DNA of 46,393 nt, taken from contig NZ_JNLX01000187.1 in the NCBI RefSeq assembly GCF_000715495.1, positions 1 to 46,393 on the forward strand, read 5' to 3'. This stretch comes from Hymenobacter sp. IS2118 (GTDB taxonomy: Bacteria > Bacteroidota > Bacteroidia > Cytophagales > Hymenobacteraceae). A program made the position numbers and the translations under genes. This document shows positions 8,679-15,661 of the stretch, in pieces (positions within the stretch are counted from its first letter, which is position 1; the number at the start of each line of letters is the position of its first letter). The notes under the pieces are model-generated. The model was not told the DNA's origin, ran no database searches, and saw only the letters and a list, made by a program, of their open reading frames with translations.

Positions 8679-8895
8679 CGCAAAGGCGCGATTCTTGCCT
8701 GCCAGGGCCTTGGTCTGAAATAAACCTGGCCTGCGGTGGTGAATCTATCCGCGACGAACATCGTTTGCTCGTTCAGGCACGTTATTGCAGGAATAACCCA
8801 TTGGGCCCGGCAAATGTTGGGTTTTCGGGCCCTTTGATGACTGGTGTTGCAAGCACTAGTAACACGTCCTACTTTCCCTTCTCTATTTAGCCGGT

Positions 8896-11847
8896 ATGCT
8901 ACAAAAATTTCTACTTCGGGTCTGGGCACTGCCGCGGCTGGTGCTGCTTGTGCTACTGCTGGCCGTGGGCCTGGGCGCCCTGCCGCAGGCGGCGTGGGCA
9001 TCTCACATCCGGGCGGGCGACATTCAGGCCACGGTGGACGCTACGAACCCGCGCCTCGTCTCTTTTAGGATGGTGCTTTACACTGATAACTGTACATCTT
9101 GTGTAAAACAGCCCACCGCTACTATATTCTTCGGGGATGGCACTTCCAGCTGTCTTGATGGTGTGCCACGGGTAGGAGGAGAGCAGCCTATTCCCGGCAA
9201 TCCCGATACCAGCCTCAACGTCTATTTATTTGAGCACGAGTTTCCCTCTTCGGGCAGCTTCATCGTCAGCTTCATTGGTGAAAACCGCAATCGGGGCGTT
9301 TTAAATATGGACCGGTCTGATGACCAGTCCTTTTACATCAGTACAACCATTAATCTGGACCCCACTCTGCGGGGTAACCGTTCGCCCGTGCTCACGGCTC
9401 CGGCCATTGACAAAGCGGGCGTGGGCCAGGTGTTTCTGCACAACCCCGCCGCATTCGATGCCGATGGAGACTCACTGGCTTTCAAGCTGAAGGAGAGCCA
9501 GCGCGTAGCCCTGGCCATTGGGGATGTGGTAGGCTCGCCCTGCACCGGCACCGGCACCAACCGGCCGCTTCCGACGATTGTCCCCAACTTCCGCTACCCC
9601 AACGACCCATCTATTAGCGGTAGCAACCGGCCTGTGCAGGTGGCCTACGATGGCCGCCCGCAAGGAGTGCCCGGCGCTCCGGCCATTTTCGTGCAGGACA
9701 TTAATACCGGGCAGATTACCTGGAACGCGCCCAACACCGTGGGCTTCTACAACGTGGCCATGGTGGTGGAGGAGTACCGCCGCACTCCCGGCGGGTTTCG
9801 AAAGATTGGGGAGGTTATCCGGGATATGCAGATTATCGTGGCCGGCACGCCCAACATACGGCCTACGATTACCATTCCGGAGGATATTTGCGTGATTGCC
9901 GGGCAGAGCGTAACCGGCCAGGTTTCGGCCGTGGATGGCTCGTCGCCGTCGAGCCCGCAGACGGCCATTGATTTGTTCGCTTTTTCGGGCATTATCCCAC
10001 CGGCTACCTTCACCCAAACGGCTAAGGGGCCGCCCACTGCCCGTGGCACCTTCTTTTGGCAAACCGAGTGCAGCAACGTGGCGGACCTGCCGTATCTGGT
10101 GGTTTTCAAGGCTCAGGATACGCCCAGCCCGATATCGCCGACCAACCCGCCGCTGATTGACCAGAAAACCTGGCGTATTACGGTTATCGGGCCGGCGCCG
10201 CAAAACCTGACGGCTACGCCCATCGTCGGCGCTGGCACCGACCCCAACCGCGTACAGCTCAACTGGAACCAGTACCAGTGCGCCAACGCCTCGCGCATTT
10301 TCATCTACCGGAAGGTGAACCCTTCGACGTGGGAGCCCGGCGACTGCGAAACCCGCATTCCGGCCTCGGCGGGCTACACGCTGGTGGGGAACGTGGCCGC
10401 CACCGAAACCTCTTTCCTGGATAGAAACGTGGATGCCAACGGCAACGTGCGGGGGCTTGACCGGGGCCAGACCTACTGCTACCGCATCTATGCCGAGTTT
10501 CCGCTGCCGGCTGGTGGTGCCAGCATTGCTTCGCAGGAAACCTGCGCCACCTTCCCCGGCAGCCCCGTGCGCTTGATTAAGGTAGACGTGGAGAACACCG
10601 GTACGGCCGATGGCCGCATTGGCGTGTGCTGGACGCAGCCTCGGCAGGGCACTGGCGGCGGCCTCGACGGCACGCCCAGCTACGTGCTGTCGCGCGCCGA
10701 GGGCCTGAACCCCACGGCCTTCACGCCCATCGCCACCATCACCACGCTGGCCGATACCTGCTACACCGATACCGGCCTCAACACCGAGGCACTGCAATAC
10801 ACCTACCAGCTGGAGTTTGTACGCACCTTCCCGCCCGCCGACAACCGGGCGCCCATTCGGGAAGTGGCGCAGCCGGCCAGCAGCGTGCGTGTGCGCGCCG
10901 TGCCCGCCAACCAGCAAGCCACGGCCATCGCGGTGAGCTGGACCTATAACGTGCCGTGGGATAATACCACCCGGCCAGCCCGGATTTTCCGGCGCACCGG
11001 CACCACCGGGCCGTTGGTGCAGCTTGCTACGGCGCCCACCACGGCCACCGGCGGCACGTACCTGGACGCCGACCCGGCCCTGCGCAAGGACCAAACCTAC
11101 TGCTACTACGTGCAAACCGACGGACTCTATATCGGTATTCCGTACCTGAATTCCTTGCTCAATCGCAGCCAGGTGCAGTGCGTGGTGCTGACCACGCCGC
11201 CCTGTATTCCGGTGCTGAAGCTGGCGGTGACCAACTGCGACAGTCTGGCGGCGCTGCCGGAGTTCCCGCGCCAGGACGAGCGCTACACCAACCGCCTGAG
11301 CTGGACGCTGAGCGCGCTGCCCCCCGGCTGCGACACCAACATTGCCAACTACCTGCTTTACTACCGGCCTACGCCCACGGGCCCGTTCACGCTGCTGGCC
11401 ACCACCACGCAAACCAGCTACCTCCACACCAACCTGGAGTTTAACGGGGGCTGCTATGCCGTGCAGGCCGTAGCCCCAAGCGGTGCAGTGAGCGACACGA
11501 GCAACATTGCTTGCCAGGATAATTGCGTGTTCTTCCGCCTGCCCAACATCTTCACGCCCAACGGCGATGGGCAAAACGAAGTGTTCCGGCCCAAAAACCA
11601 CAGCCCGGTGCGCCGGATTCGCTACCAGGCGTTCAATCGCTGGGGCGTGAAGGTGTTCGAGAACGTGACTACTTCCGATGACCGGATTCTCATCAACTGG
11701 GACGGGGGCGGGCCGGCCGGCGAGTCCGGCAACGGCAACGCCTCCAAGGTGTCGGACGGCATCTACTACTACCTGGCGGAGGTGGAGTTTGCAGACTTTG
11801 CCAATACCAAGCGTACTTACAAGGGCTGGGTGGAAGTACGGCGCTAG
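8896..11847 (+). CDS. Large secreted protein with gliding-motility (T9SS type B) C-terminal domain
   Basis: Secreted or surface-anchored protein of 983 residues. A signal peptide occupies about 1-35 (hydrophobic LVLLVLLLAVGLGALPQAAWA, likely cut before SHIRAG). The N-terminal part, from SHIRAGDIQATVD, resembles the opening domain of many Bacteroidota gliding-associated proteins. The middle has several fibronectin-like or Ig-like segments (for example around NLTATPIVGAGTDPNRVQLNW and NRLSWTLSALPPGCDTN). Residues from about 880 hold the CHU_C domain: IFTPNGDGQNEVF, FNRWGVKVFEN, then SDGIYYYLAEV and a final YKGWVEVRR. This is known as a type IX secretion sorting signal. Substrate and ligand are unknown. 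It stands alone, divergent from sdhC, with a strong terminator after it. Confidence 0.9.
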   Translation: MLQKFLLRVWALPRLVLLVLLLAVGLGALPQAAWASHIRAGDIQATVDATNPRLVSFRMVLYTDNCTSCVKQPTATIFFGDGTSSCLDGVPRVGGEQPIPGNPDTSLNVYLFEHEFPSSGSFIVSFIGENRNRGVLNMDRSDDQSFYISTTINLDPTLRGNRSPVLTAPAIDKAGVGQVFLHNPAAFDADGDSLAFKLKESQRVALAIGDVVGSPCTGTGTNRPLPTIVPNFRYPNDPSISGSNRPVQVAYDGRPQGVPGAPAIFVQDINTGQITWNAPNTVGFYNVAMVVEEYRRTPGGFRKIGEVIRDMQIIVAGTPNIRPTITIPEDICVIAGQSVTGQVSAVDGSSPSSPQTAIDLFAFSGIIPPATFTQTAKGPPTARGTFFWQTECSNVADLPYLVVFKAQDTPSPISPTNPPLIDQKTWRITVIGPAPQNLTATPIVGAGTDPNRVQLNWNQYQCANASRIFIYRKVNPSTWEPGDCETRIPASAGYTLVGNVAATETSFLDRNVDANGNVRGLDRGQTYCYRIYAEFPLPAGGASIASQETCATFPGSPVRLIKVDVENTGTADGRIGVCWTQPRQGTGGGLDGTPSYVLSRAEGLNPTAFTPIATITTLADTCYTDTGLNTEALQYTYQLEFVRTFPPADNRAPIREVAQPASSVRVRAVPANQQATAIAVSWTYNVPWDNTTRPARIFRRTGTTGPLVQLATAPTTATGGTYLDADPALRKDQTYCYYVQTDGLYIGIPYLNSLLNRSQVQCVVLTTPPCIPVLKLAVTNCDSLAALPEFPRQDERYTNRLSWTLSALPPGCDTNIANYLLYYRPTPTGPFTLLATTTQTSYLHTNLEFNGGCYAVQAVAPSGAVSDTSNIACQDNCVFFRLPNIFTPNGDGQNEVFRPKNHSPVRRIRYQAFNRWGVKVFENVTTSDDRILINWDGGGPAGESGNGNASKVSDGIYYYLAEVEFADFANTKRTYKGWVEVRR

Positions 11848-11866
11848 GCCGCTGACTACCAACTGC

Positions 11867-11911
11867 AAAACTGAAAGAGGCCGCCCCAATGGAGCGGCCT
11901 CTTTCAGTTTT
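11867..11911 (+). terminator. Strong bidirectional-type terminator
   Basis: Hairpin with 16-base and longer arms: AAAACTGAAAGAGGCCGC and its complement, with an 8-9 base loop, ending in TTTT. It lies 20 bases after the stop of the secreted protein gene. Confidence 0.85.
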
Positions 11912-12004
11912 GAATTGGGCCGTTGGGTAGTTTATGTGCAGCTTGCGCCCATAATTGGCGCGGTGGCTGGCCGGATGCTGAGCCACTTTAAGTACTTAAT
12001 GTAG

Positions 12005-12132
12005 AGTAACCGAAGCAAAAAGTTGTCATGCTGAGCTTGTCGAAGCCTCTCTACCGCACCGTTGGACAGTTTCAACGGTGCGGTAGAGAGGCTTCGACAA
12101 GCTCAGCATGACCGTTCTCTACTTCGGTTACT
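12005..12132. repeat. Nested long inverted repeat, copy 1
   Basis: Inner perfect 40-base arms at 12025-12064 and 12073-12112 with an 8-base loop (GACAGTTT), beginning GTCATGCTGAGCTTGTCGAA. An outer inverted repeat, AGTAACCGAAG (12006-12015 with flank) and CTTCGGTTACT (12122-12132), encloses it. The inner sequence is of the GTCATGCTGAGC...CGAAGC...TCTCTACCGC type also present at 14444-14537. Confidence 0.92.
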
Positions 12133-12136
12133 TTTG
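12129..12136 (+). promoter_or_regulatory. TACTTTTG -7 box upstream of fabD
   Basis: Exact match to TAnnTTTG, 39 bases before the proposed fabD GTG start. It overlaps the outer right arm of the nested inverted repeat, so folding of the DNA or RNA there could interact with transcription start. Confidence 0.45.
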
Positions 12137-12175
12137 GGCCACCGCTTAACAAACAACTCATCCCCAAGCCCGCTC

Positions 12176-13081
12176 GTGAACCCTTCCACTTCCTCCGATT
12201 CTCTCCAAACAGCCATCCTTTTTCCCGGTCAGGGGAGTCAGTTTCCGGGTATGGCCCGCGAGCTGTTCGAGCAAAGTCTCGACGCCCGCGCCCTGCTCAC
12301 CCAGGCCAACGATATCCTGGGCTTTAGCCTGACGGATATCATGTTCAGCGGCTCGGATGCTGACCTACGGCGAACCGACGTAACCCAGCCCGCCATTTTC
12401 GTGCATTCGGTGGCCCAGTTTGTGGCCCACCCCGAGCTGCGACCCGCCATGACGGCCGGCCATTCGCTAGGCGAATTTTCGGCGCTGGTGGCCGCGGGTG
12501 TGTTGCGCTTCGAAGATGCCCTGGCGCTGGTGGCCCGCCGCGCTCAGGCCATGCAGGCCGCCTGCGAGGAGCAGCCCGGCACAATGGCCGCCATTCTCGG
12601 GCTCGATGATGCCACGGTGGAGCGCATCTGCCAGGAAATTACGGCGGCCGGCGATGTGGTGGTAGCCGCCAATTACAACTGCCCCGGCCAGCTGGTTATT
12701 TCCGGGTCGGCGGCCGGGGTGGCTGCGGCCTGTGAAGCCCTGAAAGCGGCCGGCGCCAAGCGCGCCCTGCCGCTGCCGGTGGGCGGCGCCTTCCATTCGC
12801 CCCTCATGCAGAGCGCCGCCGCCGCCCTGGCCGAGGCCATCGAAAAAACCACTTTCAGCGAAGCCCGCTGCCCGGTGTACCAGAACGTGGACGCGCTACC
12901 ACACGCCGCGCCGGCCGAAATCAAAGCCAACCTGCTGCGCCAACTCACCGCTCCCGTACGCTGGACCCAGGCCGTGCAGCAAATGGCGGCCGACGGCGCC
13001 AACGAATTTGTGGAGTGCGGCCCCGGCAAAGTATTGCAGGGGCTGGTGAAGAAAATCGTGCCCACGGCCACCATCGGCTAA
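12176..13081 (+). CDS. fabD: Malonyl CoA-acyl carrier protein transacylase
   Basis: Cytoplasmic enzyme that moves malonyl groups from CoA to acyl carrier protein, supplying fatty-acid elongation. The 301-residue product has the N-terminal AILFPGQGSQFPGMA motif, the nucleophile motif GHSLGEFSA with S97, and the catalytic-region histidine H207 in GAFHSPLM, followed by the FVECGPGKVLQGL tail. The start is GTG 12176: the frame is open further upstream but that stretch reads through the inverted repeat and the promoter box, so it is unlikely to be translated. The stop codon abuts the next gene directly, so the two are probably co-transcribed. Confidence 0.93.
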   Translation: MNPSTSSDSLQTAILFPGQGSQFPGMARELFEQSLDARALLTQANDILGFSLTDIMFSGSDADLRRTDVTQPAIFVHSVAQFVAHPELRPAMTAGHSLGEFSALVAAGVLRFEDALALVARRAQAMQAACEEQPGTMAAILGLDDATVERICQEITAAGDVVVAANYNCPGQLVISGSAAGVAAACEALKAAGAKRALPLPVGGAFHSPLMQSAAAALAEAIEKTTFSEARCPVYQNVDALPHAAPAEIKANLLRQLTAPVRWTQAVQQMAADGANEFVECGPGKVLQGLVKKIVPTATIG

Positions 13082-14317
13082 GTGGTGCGGCCTGCACCCG
13101 AGAATCCACGCGGGGCGCGGTGGTGGGGCTGGTCGGTAGCGCTGGCGGGGCTGGTTCAGCTGGCCTTGTTTGCGCTGGCCACCGGGCCGGGCCTGGCCGG
13201 CACCGCCGACTCGGGCTACTACCTGCACGCGGCCGGTACGCTGCGGGCGGCCGGCCACCTGTTACACCCCGACGGCTCGGCCTACCGATACTGGCCGCCC
13301 CTGTACCCGGTGCTGGTGGCGCTGAGCGGCAGCCTGGGGGCGCTGCGGCTGCTGCACGGCGCGGCGCTGGTAATTAGTCTGCTGGCCTGGAGCCGGTTGG
13401 GCCGCCGGCTGCTGCCGGGGGCGTTGGCGCTGGTGTTGCCCTGGCTGCTGGCTTTCGGTACGCCGTGGCTGGTGGTGAGCAAGTTTGTATGGGGCGAAAC
13501 GGTGTTTCTGGCCTTATTCGCGGGGTACGCGGGGGCGCTGTTTCGCTGGCTGCGGCTGGGAGAGGCACGGTGGTGGTGGCTGGCTACGGCCTTGGGTTTT
13601 TTACTGCCTTTGCAGCGCACGGCCGGGTTTTTCTTGCTGGCGGGTACGGCCTTGGCTCTGTTGCTGACGCGCCGGGCGGGGGGCTGGAAGCGCCTGCTGC
13701 CGGTGGCCGGGCACGCCTGGCTGGCCGTGTTAGGAGGCGTTGCGTGGCACGTCTACGCGCTGCTGCTGGCGGCTCCCAGCGTCTACCGTCTCAACCGGGG
13801 CTGGCCGCAGTTCGTGAGCTCAGCGGCCGATTACGGGTTCGTGCTCAGCCGCTGGCTGCTGCCGGTGCGCGCCACCTGGCGCCCCGAGCTGTCGTGGGTT
13901 TGGGCACTGGTGCTGCTTGGGCTGCTGGCGCTGCTTTGGCCGCGCGCCGCGCGGCTGGCAACGGCCGACGCGGGTCTTCGGCGAACTGAGCTGCCGGAGC
14001 CGCACCGCTTTTTACGGGTTTTGTGGATGGCCACGCTGGTCTTCCTAACGATGCTGCTGGTTTCCACCACGTTTACCCGCAGTGCCGCTGGCCTCTACGA
14101 TGCCGAACGGTACGCCAGCGTGCTTTTTGGGCCCGCGACGCTACTGGCGCTCTGGAAACTGGGGCGCTGGCTTGAAGCGTGGGGCAGGCGCGGCCGGGCT
14201 TCCTGGCTGGTGACGGGCTTTCTGGCGCTGTGGGTGGCGTACTCTGCGGGCCGCAGCATCAGCAATGCGCTGGCTCTGCGTAAGCTGGTGCCGGTGGAGT
14301 GGCCGGCGGTACAGTAG
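13082..14317 (+). CDS. Polytopic membrane protein, glycosyltransferase family 39-like
   Basis: Integral membrane protein of 411 residues with roughly eight to ten hydrophobic segments spread along the chain. The N-terminal loop after the first helix (GTADSGYYLHAAGTLRAAGH) and the later YRYWPPLYPVLVAL resemble the first periplasmic loop of dolichyl-phosphate-mannose-type (GT39/PMT-like) glycosyltransferases, where an Asp near the first helix is catalytic. It would use a lipid-linked sugar at the outer face of the inner membrane, but this is inferred from layout only. GTG 13082 begins immediately after the fabD stop codon, implying translational coupling; a second GTG lies at 13085. Confidence 0.65.
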   Translation: MVRPAPENPRGARWWGWSVALAGLVQLALFALATGPGLAGTADSGYYLHAAGTLRAAGHLLHPDGSAYRYWPPLYPVLVALSGSLGALRLLHGAALVISLLAWSRLGRRLLPGALALVLPWLLAFGTPWLVVSKFVWGETVFLALFAGYAGALFRWLRLGEARWWWLATALGFLLPLQRTAGFFLLAGTALALLLTRRAGGWKRLLPVAGHAWLAVLGGVAWHVYALLLAAPSVYRLNRGWPQFVSSAADYGFVLSRWLLPVRATWRPELSWVWALVLLGLLALLWPRAARLATADAGLRRTELPEPHRFLRVLWMATLVFLTMLLVSTTFTRSAAGLYDAERYASVLFGPATLLALWKLGRWLEAWGRRGRASWLVTGFLALWVAYSAGRSISNALALRKLVPVEWPAVQ

Positions 14318-14625
14318 TGGATGCGGCTAGAGCAGTTTCCGCCGCTATGAACAGAATTAAAAATGAATAATTAAAAATTTTACGGTCAGACCTTTGATTT
14401 TTCATTAGACTTGTTCCCGAATAAGCAGAAATGAAAAAAGCGAGTCATGCTGAGCGCAGCCGAAGCATCTCTACCGCTTCGTTGAGTCGATTGGATTAGT
14501 TGCGCGGTAGAGATGCTTCGGCTGCGCTCAGCATGACCGTCGATTTTATACTTTTTTTGTATTTAGGAACAAGTCTATTCTCTATAAAACTGTACACTAA
14601 CCTGGAAACTGCTCTGATTAGCAGC
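14318..14625. other. Gene-free interval filled with repeats
   Basis: Between the membrane protein and SprF-like genes no coding sequence is convincing. It holds an AT-rich stretch (14355-14379) like the sdh spacer repeat, the second nested inverted repeat (14406-14577) and the left copy of a 12-base direct repeat (14614-14625). Confidence 0.7.
14406..14577. repeat. Nested long inverted repeat, copy 2
   Basis: Inner perfect 34-base arms at 14444-14477 and 14504-14537 begin GTCATGCTGAGCGCAGCCGA and end CTCTACCGC. Outer arms TAGACTTGTTCC (14406-14417) and GGAACAAGTCTA (14566-14577) are unrelated in sequence to the outer arms of copy 1. Convergent genes lie on both sides. Confidence 0.92.
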
Positions 14626-15600
14626 TTACCAAAACCGATTGGTGCACACCACCTGGGCTTTTTTCTTGAGCCGCAGGCCTACCAGTATTTCGTGGCTGCC
14701 GCCGTTGTAGCCAGCCAGCTCGGAGAGGCCCGCGTCGTAGGAATAGCCCAGCGTGTACTGCTCGTAGCTGAGGCCCACCATGGCCACGGCCGAGTCGAAG
14801 GCCCGCCACGAGACGCCCGCCCACAGCAGGTCCTGGTACTTGAGCTTGGCGTTGACATCGACCGAAAGCGGAGCCGGGCTCACGGCCTTTACCAGCACCG
14901 AGGGCACCAGCGACCAGTCGTCGCTGAGGGGCAGCCGCACGCCGGCCGTGGCGAAGTAGTGGCGATTTAGCTTGTTGCCGGGTGCGCCCTCACCCAGCTG
15001 GTTGGCCCCGTAGGAGAAATTGAGCTGGTTGCCCAGCAGCTGCGCCCCCGACAGGCCCACGTAGAACTTCGAGCTGTAGAGCCAGGCCCCCACCGTGCCA
15101 TCCAAAACCCGTGAGGAGGCACTGGGGGCCACGGTTGTGGGGTCGAAAAAGCGCAGCTGCTGCCCATCCACGGCAAACTGCTGCATGCCGGCCGACATGC
15201 CCAATGCCAGCCGCAGGTCGGGCGTCAGCACCAGGTTGTAGGCGTAGGAAACGTATGCGCCGGCGCGGCTCGTGGGCCCGGTCACGTCGTTGTACACGAG
15301 GCCGCCCAGGGCGTGAAACGGCCGGCGCCGGTCCCGAATGGTGCGTTTGGCCGTGCTGCGCCACTTGCCCAGCGAGGAATTAATGCTGGCGTAGTAGGTT
15401 TTGGGCGCCCCTTCCAAGCCCGTCCATTGGGTCCGGTAGCTGAACTTGACGTCGATGTAGTCCTCCACGCCCGTCGTGCCGGGGTTTAGGAGGTAGTTGT
15501 TGTTCATGTACTGGCTGTACTGCGCCTGCTGCTGGGCCCTGGCCGGCGCCCCAGCCAGCAGCAGCAACGGCAGTAGCAGCAGTGATAATGCTCTTTTCAT
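14626..15600 (-). CDS. PorP/SprF-family type IX secretion-associated outer-membrane protein
   Basis: Beta-barrel-like outer-membrane protein of 324 residues with a signal peptide (1-22, MKRALSLLLLPLLLLAG then ARAQ). The mature start QQAQYSQYMNNNYLLNPG is the hallmark of the PorP/SprF family, followed by FSYRTQWTGLEGAPKTYY and repeated amphipathic strands such as SFDSAVAMVGLSYEQYTLGYSYD. In Flavobacterium johnsoniae SprF is needed for secretion of the adhesin SprB, and PorP/SprF proteins are proposed to anchor CHU_C-bearing proteins. Here it is 61 bases downstream of such a protein gene, so it is most likely its dedicated partner. It ends in an aromatic residue (RFW), as outer-membrane proteins often do. 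Confidence 0.92.
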   Translation of the reverse strand: MKRALSLLLLPLLLLAGAPARAQQQAQYSQYMNNNYLLNPGTTGVEDYIDVKFSYRTQWTGLEGAPKTYYASINSSLGKWRSTAKRTIRDRRRPFHALGGLVYNDVTGPTSRAGAYVSYAYNLVLTPDLRLALGMSAGMQQFAVDGQQLRFFDPTTVAPSASSRVLDGTVGAWLYSSKFYVGLSGAQLLGNQLNFSYGANQLGEGAPGNKLNRHYFATAGVRLPLSDDWSLVPSVLVKAVSPAPLSVDVNAKLKYQDLLWAGVSWRAFDSAVAMVGLSYEQYTLGYSYDAGLSELAGYNGGSHEILVGLRLKKKAQVVCTNRFW

Positions 15601-15661
15601 AGCGGTAGGTGGCTTATTTCTCTATTGAAGAAGCAGGGTTTTTGGCTGAACGGAGATTCGT

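Noticed and set aside
9472..11889. An open frame of about 800 codons antisense to the first CHU_C protein gene
   Set aside because: It mirrors the coding strand of a clear secreted protein, has low-complexity His/Gly/Ala-rich sequence typical of antisense frames in GC-rich DNA, and no recognisable domain.
12062..12175. Upstream extension of fabD through the inverted repeat
   Set aside because: The added residues are encoded by the hairpin repeat and promoter box and match nothing in the FabD family, which begins near the GTG at 12176.
12025..14537. The two hairpin repeats as a CRISPR array
   Set aside because: They are two palindromes 2.4 kb apart, not regularly spaced direct repeats, and no cas gene is present.
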